Below are positions 12,420 through 27,400 of a stretch of DNA of 64,000 nt, piece after piece (within the stretch, counting starts at the first letter, position 1; each line of letters begins with the position of its first letter). Source of the DNA: Owenia fusiformis (taxonomy: Eukaryota > Annelida > Polychaeta > Sabellida > Oweniidae); contig CAIIXF020000012.1 of NCBI GenBank assembly GCA_903813345.2, positions 14,180,932 through 14,244,931 on the forward strand, given 5' to 3'. The notes under the pieces are model-generated. The model saw nothing but the letters and a program-made list of their open reading frames with translations. It searched no databases and had not been told where the DNA came from. Made by a program: the position numbers and the translations under genes.

Positions 12420-15400
12420 GGACGGACGGACGCGCCTAGGCCGACAATATGGCCCCACACTATGTGGTGGGGACATAAAAACCGTATTTATTGATTTGGA
12501 GTGATCAGTGCAAATGTTCAATTTCCCACAACTTGTTTAGGTTTAATATTATTTTAGCATTAACGTATTTGGATTGATGAGCCATTGTGTTTGTTCTTTG
12601 CTTTGAATGAAGTGCTAAACCATCAGGTGACTTGAGGCAAAATAAGATTTCTTCCTTTTTAGCATGCTGTAGTCTTGTATCGAGGCTCTATATTCCCTCA
12701 CCCCATTCTCTGCAACTCAGGGGAAATACGGGGGCTTGATGCAAGACTTGTGGCAATCTGGTGTTTATCAAAACATAATATCCAAGGAGAAAAGTATAGC
12801 AATCACAAAGGCCCTATTGATCATACCAAGGCCCTTTTATACCACAAGGCCTTTTTAAGGTTTTCCACTTGAATCAATCTGTAGATAAATCCCCATGGGC
12901 GAACACCATTATATTTTGATCACGACTTTGAAATGCTTAATAAATATCTATTATCTGGCTAGAACCTCTGTATTATTGTCGTAATCACTGCAACCTTCGT
13001 CATTACTAATTTCTCATATGATGGCCTAAGTCATTGTAATCATGGTCAATACACCTGAATCATTAACTTCCTCCATATAAATGTCCAGTGTTGTATAAAA
13101 CAGAGTGGTAACCCCCCCCCCCCCCCCCCATGTATTTCACATTCACATGGTGAAGACAAGAGTAGAGAGGCCCAAAGACTCTATGTGGCAGAGAAAACAT
13201 TTGGAACAATCACTGCTGATTTAGATGCAACAAGAAAAACAGTGATTTTAAAGAGCAAAATGGGCACCATGAAATCCACCGAGAATGTTTAAAACTTATT
13301 CAACTCTTAATTGGCAATATTCAACTCATGCATCTGTAAGAATTTCAAGAACAGAAATAAGAAATTTTGAACACTTCTCAAGTGATTTTAGCCATATTTG
13401 GGCCAAAATTGTCAAATGTGAAGTTGTGAACCCCCCTGGAAATTTTTGAAAACTGAACCCCCCTTTGGCAAATCCTGGCTAAGGGCCTGAGCAGTGTCTT
13501 AAATTTTGATGACAAGATTTATGTGAAGCCCGCTCACCCACCTACCAAGATAGCCAGGATTTGCCAAGGGGGGTTCAGTTTTCAAAAATTTCCAGGGTAG
13601 GTTCACATTTGACAATTTTGACCCAATTATGGCTAAAATCACTTGAGAAGTGCTCAAAAAGGTGAAAAACTGCATGATTTTGACAGAATTTTTGACCAGG
13701 GGGGGTTTGCCCGAACCCTGCAAACCCCCCCCCCCCCCTGCTTACGGGCCTGCACGCCCCACAGCAACAGACAACAACAATAGCACTTTGTAAAAAAAAT
13801 TATTAAGAGTGAACAAGTTCAATGTTGGATTGGTAACTGATGAGTTTTATTGAAGTTATCTGACAAAATTGTCATCTATTTTGACTTTCAACATGATTTC
13901 CTCCAATCTTTCTAAAATCAAATATCATAAAAATCAATATCAGTGAAGAAGTATCCATTTTCTTTCCACAATCGTATACCATAACAGATTCTTGGAAGAC
14001 TCATATAATGTCATTTACACCCCCAATCCACACTCTGTGAAATCATGGTACCGTACAGTATATTTAGAGTATGCCGTACAGTATTCATGGAACTGTACAG
14101 TACTGTTTTAGTGTAGTACAGTAAGATACCATTTTTATGGCACCTAACGTGCCATAGCCAAAATGGTACCGTATATATATATATATGGTACTGTTGTAGA
14201 TTGGCTGTGTACTGTTTAATATATTCAGTCATTATCATCATCTCTTTTCAGTTGGCTATGGTATCTGTATTACAAAAGATTTTGAACCTGCGTTATCCCT
14301 CAAAAATCCTTTGTGACACTGCTTTTTGTCAAAGTGTTTTGTAACAAAGCAATTAAATAAGCTGTATAGCTCTAAGCTATGACTTTGACAGAATGGATTA
14401 AAACTTGAAATATCCAAAACCAATGAATAACCAAAACCAAGGAATAACCAAAACCAAGGAATAACCAAAACCAAGGAATAACCAAAACCTGTATAATAAC
14501 CAAAACCAAGGAATAACCAAAACCTGTATAATAACCAAAACCAAGGAATAACCAAAATCTGTATAATAACCAAAAACAATGAATAACCAAACCAAAGAAA
14601 TAACCAAAACCTGTATTATAACCAAACCAATGAATAACCAAAATAAAAGAATATCCCAAACCAAGGAATAACCAAAATAAAAGAATATCCAAACCAAGGA
14701 ATAACCAAAACCAAGGAATATCCACCCATCAAGATCAACAAGAGAAATTGAGTGGAATAAGCATGACCAGACAAGGGTAATGAACTGGAAACTTCCAAAT
14801 CAATAAAGTACTTTTTATTGAACAAGGAAATAACAATGTGATCTGTCAGAGGAGTCATTTACTAGAATAATCCCTATAATTTTGGCCATAAACTCGGCTA
14901 TAATTCTACATATTAGGCCTTGTAATAATATGGGAATAGCCCCTCAATGCTATTATGAAAGACATCATTGTTTCCACTTTGTAGGATGATGATCCCTATA
15001 CATTCTGATACTCAGACCATCTCTGCTATGCACAAGAATGCTCTGATATACTTTGCACTGATTGCCGATCGAATGGGCGGGGCCTAGATTTATAATGATA
15101 TTAATATATTCAATGACGTCAGAATTCTAACCAATCACAGTTGATTAATTTCTAAAATTAGAAAATATACCTTTTCCCCACGATGTTATACATGATTTGT
15201 AGTTCACTACAACCATGGTGCTTCAAACGTATATATAACCGAGTTTCTTGGCAATCCATGCGTTTAAACCCGACTTATTTGAAGTTGAATTTATGAAACG
15301 AAAATGACGCCCGACATGACCTACATATTTTATTCACTTTTAAAGATTTCTCTAACCTGTTGATCCTCGAGGGGTAAATATCTACTCACATCACGTCTTT

Positions 15401-18400
15401 ATCTCATTTTCTACATAAGTAGTCGATACCTAGTCCGTTTTCCATCGATTCGATCGTGTATTTAACAAGTTTAGAAAAATCCTTTTTTCCTAACGAGGTA
15501 CCATTATCGTTCAGTCTATCTTTCTAACACTTCCGGGATCATCGTGGTAGCACAAACCCTTCCCGCTTCCAATTTTAGTACTAAGGAATACACCCTGTTT
15601 ATTTTCTATCAATGGTATACACTTCTCTTGAATATATAAGCGCAAATGCCAAAAGGGAAGGGTACGTGATCAAAAATTTTAAACCTGCACATCGCTCCAA
15701 ATTGACATATTATATTGTTTTTACATTTTCAAGCTCTAATATAAAGTTTATGTAAATAAAAATTGTTTTTTCTGCGTAATATCAAAGAACAATCATTTAG
15801 TTAAAAAAAGTAAAAAGGGTGATGTCGGGATTCGAACTCGGGCCTCCAGCGTGTTAAGGGGACTCATCTCTAACCCTTACGACAATGGTGATACACTTGC
15901 GATTTACAGAACAGAAAAATAAACATATTCAGGAAAAGCTTGTTTGTTAACTCCACGTTTGACAAGTGTTCTATAATTAAATGTTAGTGACGCTGAATGA
16001 CGGTATGTGACACATTACGACATAGTAATCCATAGCAACTGTGAGCTCCTCACTTGAAGCAGTGTTTTATCATGACGTCATATAACATTCTTGTTCACGA
16101 ATTCTTGGAATATGGAACCATTGCCTGTGACGTCAATGGCACATTGCCCCATCAACAATTCAACAAACAAATGAACTATACGTCACTGATTTTCCAAATA
16201 ATTGCATAATTTGGGTGTTTGCTTTTTGTTTCTACTTAGTATTCGTTCAATCTTAGTTCGTTATATTCCAGCAGTATACTAAGCATGCAAATGTTTTACA
16301 TGGCAAACTAGCATGTAACTTGCTTTTTCCCGCGAAATGCCATTAGTATGAGCAATTTATATAAGGTTTCATTATATATTACCTTGGAAATCAAAATTGA
16401 TTCCGATATATTACTGATTTATAAGAAAATCGTTTTAGCCTACGGTACAGCCACCGTATTGTCTGCCTCTTGATAACATCTAAAATAAAAAAAGGTTTCA
16501 CCATCGATATTTTTACGTCAAATAATATCAAAGTTTATTGAAATTAAGAGGCGATTGAAATTCAGCATGGCGTCAAGAACCATTACAATGTTAGTCTTAT
16601 AAGGCTTTAATTTATTTACCCTCATTTGAATTTTCTTGGAATTCAAACTATTCAGATAATAAAAGGCATTGCATTTATATCATTTTAAGCGATTTTAAAA
16701 TGATTCGCATGCCCAATAACCCGTATAGCGAGATCATACCGTTTCGCACTAAAAAAAAATTTTGTTGGTGATAATTGATGAAATTCTTGAAAATATAGGA
16801 AAAAGCCGAAATTCCGAAAATAAATAACAGAAAAAATCGACGGTGGAACCTTTTTATATTTTGAAATGTTATTTAGGGGTACGTGAACTATTGTTTAAAA
16901 CAATAAAAACAATATGTCAATGTTTTAGTTTTTTCCTTAAAAAATGTCAAAGTTTATGATTATTGAAAGTCAATTAAAATCTGATATGGCGTCAAATGTA
17001 CTACCAAATTAGGGTAAGGGGTCACAGGCCTTTACAAGGATTAGTACGATAATGCTTTATTTACCTCGAATCAAAAATTCTTGGAACTCAAACTCTTCAC
17101 ATAATTAAACTGAAGTTAATCAAAGACATTTTTAGTGATTGTATATGATTCACATGTCTTATACGCGTATGGCGAAACTATACTGGTGGGCAATAAAACA
17201 TTTCTTGTTGGAGATAATTGATGAAATTCTTAAAAAATATCAGAAAAAGCCGAGATTTTGAATCTAAATGAAAGAAAAAATCGACGGTGGAACCTTTTTA
17301 TATTTTCAAATGTTATTTAGGGGTACGTGAACTGTTGTTTAAAACGATAAAAACAATATGTCAATGTTTTAGTTTTTTCCTCAAAAAAAATGTCAAAGTT
17401 TATGGTAATAAGGCGATTCAATGTCGACATGGCGTAATTTTATTGCCGAACTTGGGTGAGGGGTCACAACCATTTCCAAAGGTAGGTCTTATGATGCTTT
17501 ATTTACCCTAAATTTAATTTTCTTGATATTCAAACTATTCAGATAATAAAAGGCATTGCATTTATATCATTTTAACCGATTGTAAAATGTTTTGCATGCC
17601 CAATAAAACGAATAGCGAGATCATACCGTTTGCACTAAAAACATTTCTTGTTGGAGATAATTGATGAAATTCTTGGAAATATCAGAAAAAGCCGAAATTC
17701 CGAATATAAATAACAAAAAAAATCGACGGTGGAACCTTTTTATATTTTCAAATGTTATTTAGGGGTACGCGAACTATTGTTTAAAACAATAAAAACAATA
17801 TGTCAATGTTTTAGTTTTTTCCTCAAAAAATGTCAAAGTTTATGAAAACTGAAAGTCAATTAAAATTTGATATGGAGTGAATTGTATTGCCGAATTTGGG
17901 CAAGGGGTCACAGGCCTTTACAAAGATTGGTATAATAATGCTTTATTTACCCCGAATCGAATTCTCTTGGAACTCAAACTCTTCAGATAATCAAACTGAA
18001 GTTAAACGAAGACATTTTTAGCGATTGTATAATGATTCACATGTTTTATACTTGCATGGCAAAACCATACCGGTGAGCAATGGAAATATTTCTTGTTGGA
18101 GATAATTGATGTAATTCTTAAAAATATCAGAAAAAGCCGAAATTTTGAATATAAATAACAGAAAAAATCGACGGTGGAACCTTTTTATATTTTCAAATGT
18201 TTTTTAGGGGTACATGAACTATTATTTGAAGCAATAAAAACAATATGTCAATGTTTTAGTTTTTTCCTCAAAAAATGTCAAAAGTTTATGAAAATTGGAA
18301 TACAATTAAAATTGTATATGGCGTCAATTGCACTGCCGAACTTGGGTAAGGGGTCAAAACCCTTTATATAAGCTGTTCTTACTATGCTTTATTTGTACCC

Positions 18401-21400
18401 ATGAAAAATAATTGGCATCAAAAGACCTCGGCTTATCAAATGCCGTAAATTAAAAACAATCGTGGTGGCCGTTTGACGATTTCCCTATCAATCATCGATA
18501 AATCAAGAACGTGTCGCTTTTAAGCAAGCGATATTCTAGCGAAGTGGGTAAATTGAGGCGTTTTTTTCTGTAACGTCACACCAATCTTTTAGACGATGTA
18601 GCGAAATATTTTGATGGCGATATTCAATGTTTTTTACATTAAATGAAAGCATATATGAAACCCTTCCGAAAAAATAAACATAAACAGTGCGTTCAGGGTA
18701 CCCCCAAATCGGCTAGGTTAGAGATGAGTCCCCTTAAGCGAGGATTCTACCGCAAGACCACGAGTCTCTATGAATTAATCAAATGTAATTTAACGCTACT
18801 TATTTGAAACTGAGCGATCTGATTGGTGGAGTTCTTACACCCGCCACTCACTGTCACATGACCTGTAAATAAATACGGATTTGATTCGTCATATCACTTT
18901 GGCCGAAATCTGGACGGGCCACGCCCCCATCAGATCGAAGGCTATTGCCAAGTAACTCACGGCATTCTAGAAGGACACTGAGAGAAGGCTGTGATATCTC
19001 ACGATGATCCCTATAATACATAGTACAAATGTATAAAATATTTTTCATTCTTCAAAACAAGCCCCCTCCCTACTAATTATTTCAGACCCTTGCCTTCTAT
19101 ATCAATAAACTATAAATGACTCAAAGAAGCCCAAATTATACCGCAAAACCTCCTAGTTCTGACCTAAAACCTTTGAAAATCTGATCCATAACTTTCTAAA
19201 ACTGGTAAAACCCAATCCAAAATCTCTGTAAAACTCAATTCAAAATAGACCATTCAAAATCTATGTAAATTCAAAAGTCTAATTCAAAAGATTTTTATAA
19301 CCTAATCCAATGACTATGTGATTCTTGATCTAAGACCCATGTAAACCCTAATCCAAGACCTAGGTAAACTCTCTAAAACCTAAATAAACTGATCTAAAAC
19401 CTATGTAAAACAAAAACAAAAACCAATTTCAATTCCAAATTCTGAACAAAACCTTCTTGGAACCTGTCGCTAAGGCTTGCATATTATTCTTGATTAAAAA
19501 CTGATCCAAAACCCAAATGTAAATTTCATTCTAAAACCTACATGAATCTTGACTAAAAACCTATGTAATTAATGATCCAAAACCTGTAAATATTGAATTT
19601 GATTAACTACAATGCAATCTTAAGCAGAATCAGCAATCAATATTGTACTTATAAACAAATCATCTAAAATCCTCCATCAACATTTCAAAATGGAAAAAAA
19701 CAACAATTTACAAAACATGACTTAATATAGGATCCAAAATCAAAAGAAAGCCATCTTAAAAATTCATGAAAAGTTTGAGGTTGTCTTAACCTTAATGAAA
19801 AATCTGATCTTGAATTAATTCTGAGAGTTTCACAAGCAGGGGTTTCATTAGCAGCAGACAAAAGGCGATTTTCACCAGTTGTTTTCACAAAATCGCCTGT
19901 TGTTTTTAAGGACTTTTCAACTTTTCCATGTGAAATTTATGATTTCCATTGATTTTGCCTGTTGTTTTCATTTATTTAGCCTGTTGTTACAAATCCTAGT
20001 GAAACCCCTGACAAGGGTTTGGGATATTGATTCAGATTCCACATACTACGTATTGTATGTTCTTCTTGCTATACACCAACATCGAGCTCAAATATTGACT
20101 TCCTAGAAACAGACATAGTAACCCCTTAAGCATTTTTCATCATTTTTTATGTTCCTGATGGAGCACTTAAAAAGAAATATTCTAGGCTTTTTGACATTTT
20201 GCAAAGTTTTCTATTATGACATTGTGTCAGCAGGCAAGAGGCAGGTGAGGCACTGAGGCATTTGCCTCAGCAAAATTTAAAGCACCAAAGTACAGATATA
20301 TTAATATATAGTACAGTATATATTAATTCAGACTTTTTTGTATCTAAAACTGTGTAAATGAAGTCTAAATGTAGTAATATACCTCCCTTATTGCCTCACT
20401 TATTCACATTTGCCTCACAAAATTTAAAGCACCAAAGTACAGAAATATATTAATTCAGACTTTTTTGTATCTAAAACTGTGTAAATGAAGTCTAAATGTA
20501 GTAATATACCTCCCTTATTGCCTCACTTATTTACATTTGCCTCACTTATTTACATTTGACTCACTATATTTTTGATCCTTCTTACACCGCAAATGACATC
20601 AGAGATACATGCACATAAAATATGATCAGATAAGAAATCCTGAAGTACAAAATATGTACAATGGATTGCTTTATGTGTGTTGTCAAACATTGAAGAAAGT
20701 TATGTTGCTCGTATCTTAAACTTTCTTATTTTCACCACTTGATAAACCCAAGGATATGTCAAAGTTTCATGAGATTAATTAGTATTATGCATCAAATTAT
20801 CAATTTTTTTCAATAAGCACCTTTAAGGTGAATCCTTGCTTTGGCAATTGTCTTCAAAAAATAGGGATGGAAACTAGCCATTCTTGATAAAAGCTTTGTG
20901 TTGGAAGCTGGCCCTATCATACTCTGAAAGATTCTGAGAGTAGATATTAAATGTCCAACATCATTTGAACCATGCTTCGAGAGGACTTGCATCTAAAACG
21001 AGGTTAACCTCGAGTGCAGGGGCAAATAGCTCTAAAGAATTATATAGTAAAACCTGTATTAATGAACACCTCTCTCGAGATCACCTCTCTCTAGTGAACA
21101 CCCGTCTCTATTGGGCAAAGGGCACACTTCCTCCACATATACTCTGACTTCTGTACAAATCACCCTTTCTGTAGTGAACACCTACCAACACTGAACATTG
21201 TTTTTTCTTGACAAAAAATGTTCAATATACACAGGTTTTACTGTATAGTCACACTTGTCTAATCTAAACGCCATTGGGACCAATATTATTGTCAGGATTA
21301 GCCAGGTGTTTGGATATACAGGTTTTACAATATACATTTAAATAATGTAATGTTGATCAATATTGGGTGAACAATGACTTCAACGTTGTCATCATCATAT

Positions 21401-24400
21401 ACAGAAAATTGTCCTTCTGGTGAGAACAAGCTCTGGTCGGCTTGGCATCTTCACAGAGGTTTCTCTTGAACTTAAAGAGTGTAGGACAAACTATATTAAG
21501 AAACTACGTCAGACAATGAGAAGGGTATTTGAGGTTAGAGTATGACTAATACTTATATCATAGATCATGCTTGTTATATGTACAAACATAATGATGTTAA
21601 ATGATAATGTCTTTAAAATACAAAATAGTGTGTATAAGGAAAAAATCAGCCAGTGATAAAAATACTTTAAATCATACAAATACTGTAGAAGCAGAAATTA
21701 TAACAGGAACAAACTATTGCGAAATATAATCAAAATCATAAAACATGAGAATAAATTATAGCGTTTAAAGGCTTGTTTATTTTTCTATTTTGATTTGAAT
21801 AGCCAGAACGATCCCCAGCAAGAAACCAAGAAAATGGAGTAGAATAATTTTAGACAAGAAATGTTGGTGGCATATTCATAAATCACTACCCTGGTGCATA
21901 TGTTCTTAGAGGCTAGAACTATATTACTGGAAATGAAGCCCTCTTAATGAAACAAATTCATGCTATTGAAAAGGGTATGTGAAAAAAATGGAGAAAAATA
22001 AAGTCAAGAAATGTTGGTAGCATATTCAGAAATCAGTACCCTGGTGCATATGTTCTTAGAGGCTAGAACTTTGTTACAGTAAAAAAAGCCTATTGAAAAG
22101 GGTAGGAGATCAAGACACTTTACTCAGCCGCAAACAGAAATCAATGATAAGATATTAACCTCATCCCTCAAAATCAAAATTTACTGTTGAGCCATCACAT
22201 ATACAACATACAAATGAAAAATGAGGATTAATTTGATGAGAACTTTTGACCGATCGATGCACAATCCGTGTCGTTACATATGTTCTCGATTGATTTCATT
22301 ACATTTTGCCTTATAATTGATATTGAGTGTCACTGAACATAACAGATGTTTATTTAATGTGTCTAAATTGTTTCAATGCAATAGTCCATAGGTTGAACTA
22401 CCAGAAGGTTTTCAATAATAGACAAATTAGACATAATAGAAATTAGACATTTCTCTCGAGGTAATGCTAGTCTTGCATCAGGCCTCTGAATCCCTCCCAC
22501 TTCCTTGTTTGGGAATAGGCTTGAACGGCCAGGGTGCGTCATAAGGATTTTAGACATGCTGGTAAAGGATGAAAATATTCTGGAGGATTTTTTGCATCGT
22601 TTTTTCCTTTACATTCTGAGAGGGAAAGTTGGTCCAGACTAAAATAAACAGTCAAGCTAAAAGCCCTTGTGAGCTCCTCCCCCCCCCCCCCGTGCACACC
22701 TATCCACTGTGTGAGAAGGTAGTCAAGTTGTAGTGGGAGGGGGTAACAGGGAGGGGGGTCACAGGGGCTTGTAGCTAGACCAAAAGAAACTGATCGGGAC
22801 CACTTTAACACTGCTTATTTCAGACCCTGCTTGATGCAAAACAGAACTAGGATCTCACCTATTCCACTCAATTTTATTCCTGAATTTATGATTTTGTCAA
22901 ATTTCTATATAAAACATGGAGTTACTCTTCCGAGTTTACTCATCCTTCAGATTGACGCTCTGAAATGATATATTATCATTATCTTCATTTGAGATATCAT
23001 GATATCATTAGAGGTATTAATTAGGCCATTTTCAAACAATTACATGTATATTGTTAATACCCCGGGGTTAATACTAAGGAAACTGCCGCTAATCTTCATT
23101 CAGTCTGCTTCTTCTGGTCACTTTGCTCACCTCAATCTCTCGGCTCCAATAGACCCATCAGTCACAATGAAGACAGACCATGTGAAAATGGCTGCAACTA
23201 TCATAGGGAGTAAATGACTACTTTGAATATACATGTAGTCTATAGAGCTTCTCCTTCAATATCAGTAAATGTGGAGTGTTGATCCATGTGCCTATTAAGG
23301 AAGCAGTACCGGGTCGGTTTTCACGTCTGTTTGCGCAGGTTTGACTTCCAGTTTGAGAAAGCTAGCTCCCAAGAACGTCATTTTCGCATTTAGTCTTATT
23401 CAAAAGTTATAGTTTATTTCAATAATGGTGTTTCCAGAAAATAATTAAATTGCAAACATTTTATCAAGCATATTTTATCCCTTTCACTTTTATGGGAAAA
23501 CTTGTTTTTGAGTCGCAATTAGTGGATACGAAAACCGGGGTTCAAAAGGTGCCAGCTCTTTTGAAAACTCAAAAAAGTAAAAAGATTCATTTTGGGTAGG
23601 TAAAATAAATTTTTTATTTTGTAATTACCAGACGGTCAATCCTCTTCATATTGCACTTGGATGATGATAACATCATAGTGATACATCGTAAAAAATATGA
23701 GCAAAATCTAATGTCTGGAACTTTTTCTACGCTGACCTGGTACTGCATCCTTAACTGTAATATGTGAATTTCATTCTATTTTGCAATATGTATTGGAGAT
23801 GAGACAATACTGTAGAAGAAGAACACATTTGGTACATCAAAATACTGTTCTACTTCTCGCTAGGCTTTCAGACTGTAGCCCAGCACCACAGTCTATTTAG
23901 CTCCAACTACAACCTATTGGCAAATTATTATTGTTTCCAGAGTCTATGTAGAAAGGATAAAGTATAACATAAATATGATTCATCTCGATTGAATAGCTAT
24001 ACTGAAGATGTTTTCACCACATCCTAAATATGTCCTTGTGAGAGCCTTGAAAGTGTTCTATTTATTAAGGAGGTGTTCTACTTACAGAGGTGTTCCACTT
24101 ACAGAGGTGTTCTACCTTACATGTTTTACTGTATTGCTATTTGCAATGGGAAAGATGTGATAACTTTCAGCATGGTCAATTGTTGTGATTTGAATTGAAT
24201 TAACATGGTTCCAATTCACTCATTGATTTCAGGCTGTCAATAATATTACATCAAACTCCAGACTAATGTCAATAAACTCTGGATAAAAGTCAAGATATGT
24301 CAATATGAGAAATTGAAACAAACGTCTCAATTTAAGGATGCAGTACCAGGTCAGCGTAGAGAAAGTTCCAGACATTAGATTTTGCTCATATTTGTTACAA

Positions 24401-27400
24401 TGTATCACTATGATGTTATCATCATCCAAGTGCAATATGAAGAGGATTGACCGTCTGGTAATTACAAAATAAAAATTATTGTACCTACCCAAAATGAATC
24501 TTTTTACTTTTTTGAGTTTTCAATAGAGCTGGCACCTTTCGAACCCTGGTTTTCGTATCCACTAAATGCGACTCAAGAACAAGTTTTCCCATAAAAGTGA
24601 AAGGGATAAAATATGCTTGATAAAATGTTTGCAATTTAATTCTTTTCTGGAAACACCATTATCGAAATAAACTATAATTTTTGAATAAGACTAAATGCGA
24701 AAATGAGGTTCTTGGGAGCTAGCTTTCTCAAACCGGAAGTAAAACCTGCGCAAACAGACGTGAAAACCGACCCGGTACTGCATCCTTAATATTTATTCCG
24801 GAAGCCCTCCAACATAAATCAATTACCAGTAGTCTCCCCAGCATTAAAGCAAGTGGGCGCAGTAGCACCCACCTGAGATTTTGAAAACAGACTTGCACCC
24901 ACCTGAAAATCCATTTGCACCCATTTGAAAGTGAGAAAAATCATGAAAATTTGGCATATTTTGACCAATTATGATCTTAATTGTGAAAATGAGAATTTTG
25001 TGAGATCACTGATAACATATTTTGGGTTGTTTTAAAATAGTTTATGAGCAAGCAAAGATATATTTTGTTGGTGTTGTATATTCAACTTGAACATTTCATC
25101 CGGCATTTCATTGACTAAGAGGTGTTAATGATCCATGCTCTTCAAAATGTCTGTTTCTATAGATTAAGTGATCGTCTGTGTAACATCCCACATAAATTCC
25201 CAGAGCATGGCAGTAAAATATAGTTCTCATATTAAAATTAGTGAACTTTTATTGCAGACTATCCAGGCCCGTAGTCAGGGGGAACTATTCAAATGAACAA
25301 CCCCCCCCCCCCCCCGGCCAAAAATTCTTTCAAAATCATGCAGTTTTCACCATTCTGAGCACCTTTCAAGAGTTTTTGGGCCAAAATAATTTTTTCAAAA
25401 GTAAACCCCGTTGGCAAAAGTTGGTTACGGGCCTGCTATTCTGAGCGCAGAGGTTAGTTCTTAGTAACCACTGACAATCTTACAGTTCAGCAGCCACACC
25501 CCACTGCCACTATGCGGAGATTTTCTCAACCAATCAACGAGCAGAAAGAAGTGTGTTTTAACAAGGTAGCAATATGTGATATGGCACCAACTGACATCTG
25601 TTACAGAAGCTGAATGCGAAACACCAACTGCCAAACATCAACTGCCAAACACTGTCCACAAAAAAAGTTGAAGAATTTAACAATGTGTTGGTCAATACTG
25701 GGGAAACAATGACTTTAGAGAGAATGACTATAATAGAAAATCCACCTTCCGGTTGATGACAAGCTCTGGTTTACTTAAAAGTTCCGAGATTCTCTTAAAT
25801 TAAAGAGTTTAGATGCGTATAGATCTTTAGAAGCTAAGTCAAATGAATGGAAAGAGTAATTGAAGACTCCTTTACTGGCCCAAGGTTATCTGACTAATGG
25901 GATGAGATAACTAACATTTGAGATAATTGGTTTCATTCGATCTCAAGTCAACTCAACCCTGAGTTGATCCAAATGTCAAGTCATTATTTATGCCTTAGTC
26001 AACTCAAACTGATGTCAGTCCAAGCATGTCATCCATGAATGGTACAAGCACATTATGTTAAAAAGAAGTAAACCATGGGAATAAGGCATTCTGATTTATT
26101 AGAGTCCACTGGCGGATCTGAGGGGGGGGGCAAAATTATGAGTCAAAAAAGGCCTTAAGGACTCAATTAGTTGGCCTTTTGGTCATTATTGGGCCTTATT
26201 TTTAATTTTAGGCCAAATTTTGAAGAAAATGGGCCTCAATATTTCAAAACTTTTTTTCTCAGACCTGAAATTTGAACCCCCTTTGATGGTTTCCACATCT
26301 GCCCCTGGAATCTCTCTTTATCTGAAACTTGCGAGAAGGATAGAACGTACTGTGGACCCCACAATGATTGAATGATGGGAAGGATAAAATACCTTCCATT
26401 TACAAACTCTGGGGCAAAAGCGTAAAAACAGAAAAACCAGTCTGAAATGTCACAAATTTTGAACCAAACCGAACCGAAAAATTTAGAAACCGCAAGAGCA
26501 TCTAATAATTTCATCTTGCTTCATGTAAGCTTTGGAGTGGACTCGATCGTCTTCAGTATGCAGTGACTGAGCATGGGAATCTACATTGAATAAACGTGTT
26601 ATACAAAACCTTGAGTAGGTATACACATGTGTATTAAAATCACATTAATCAGTAAGACAACATCCCATTTACTAAATCAAGTCTAATTTTCCAGGAAATA
26701 TTTCCTATAATGGTGAAACATCACAGTCATTCTAACCATATGGCTATGGGAATTGAATTCCTTACACAATTTAGCTCTGATCTCATATATTCCACTCATT
26801 CTCTTTAAAATTTGAGAGAAGTATTTAATTTTCTTGCATTTCTGTACAATTTAGACTATTGACTACATGCCTATGTAATTTATTCCTTACTGATTCCACT
26901 CTTTTCTACCTTATTTCATGTTTCAAAACATGACGTATTTGATATTTCTCTTTAAGGCGAGATCTCTTTAGACATTGATTATTGTATAAACCATGTCTTT
27001 GTATAGTAAATGATTTATTTTTCCTCCAACATTTTTAGCTGAATAGCAACTGTATTACATTAAATACTCTGTGGATCAACCCAATCGAAAAACATCATGG
27101 GAGTTATTTTCAAATCAAAAACTTTACAAAAAAGAGTGGAATCAGGAAGGAATAAAGTAAACAGGCATGTAGTCAACACTCTAAATTGTATAGAAATGCA
27201 AGAAAATCAGACAGTTCATTCAAATTTTAGAGAGAAAACGGGTAAAATAGACATGTCCGCTGTAGCAGTTTTCTCACGGACATATGACAGAAACAATTGA
27301 TCAGAGGATCTTAGATTTACATATTTATCTTCAATTCATATCATCCTTTAACCATATAAATATTTCATATAATTGATGAATGGTAAAACCAGACCATTGC

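Larger units (their letters stand above)
10437..12476. mobile_element. 2.04 kb inverted-repeat element with 162 bp internal array
   Basis: ATGTCCCCACCA at the left (10437-10448) is mirrored by TGGTGGGGACAT at the right (12465-12476). It contains the 162 bp tandem array, then related unique sequence, then a GACG/GACA microsatellite (12361-12435) and a terminal stem-loop GGCCCCACAC...GTGGTGGGG. No transposase is seen. The layout resembles non-autonomous elements with internal satellites; class is unassigned. Confidence 0.65.
15820..18775 (-). pseudogene. tRNA-like sequence split by the TTAA element
   Basis: Joining the sequence left of 15854 to that right of 18737 with one TTAA gives, on the minus strand, an A-box-like TGGTCTTGCGGTAGAATCC and a B-box-like GAGTTCGAATCCC at ordinary tRNA spacing, with CTTAACAC between as a possible anticodon loop. 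The acceptor and anticodon stems pair poorly, so this is a tRNA pseudogene or the head of a tRNA-derived SINE. Confidence is limited by the weak stems. Confidence 0.45.

Noticed and set aside
14256-14858. Overlapping minus-strand frames rich in [13 protein letters not shown]
   Set aside because: They are produced by the AACCAAGGAATAACC minisatellite in all three frames.
14980-19020. A larger transposon enclosing the TTAA element, with GATGATCCCTATA ends
   Set aside because: Only short, patchy inverted similarity is visible; noted as a weak possibility rather than called.
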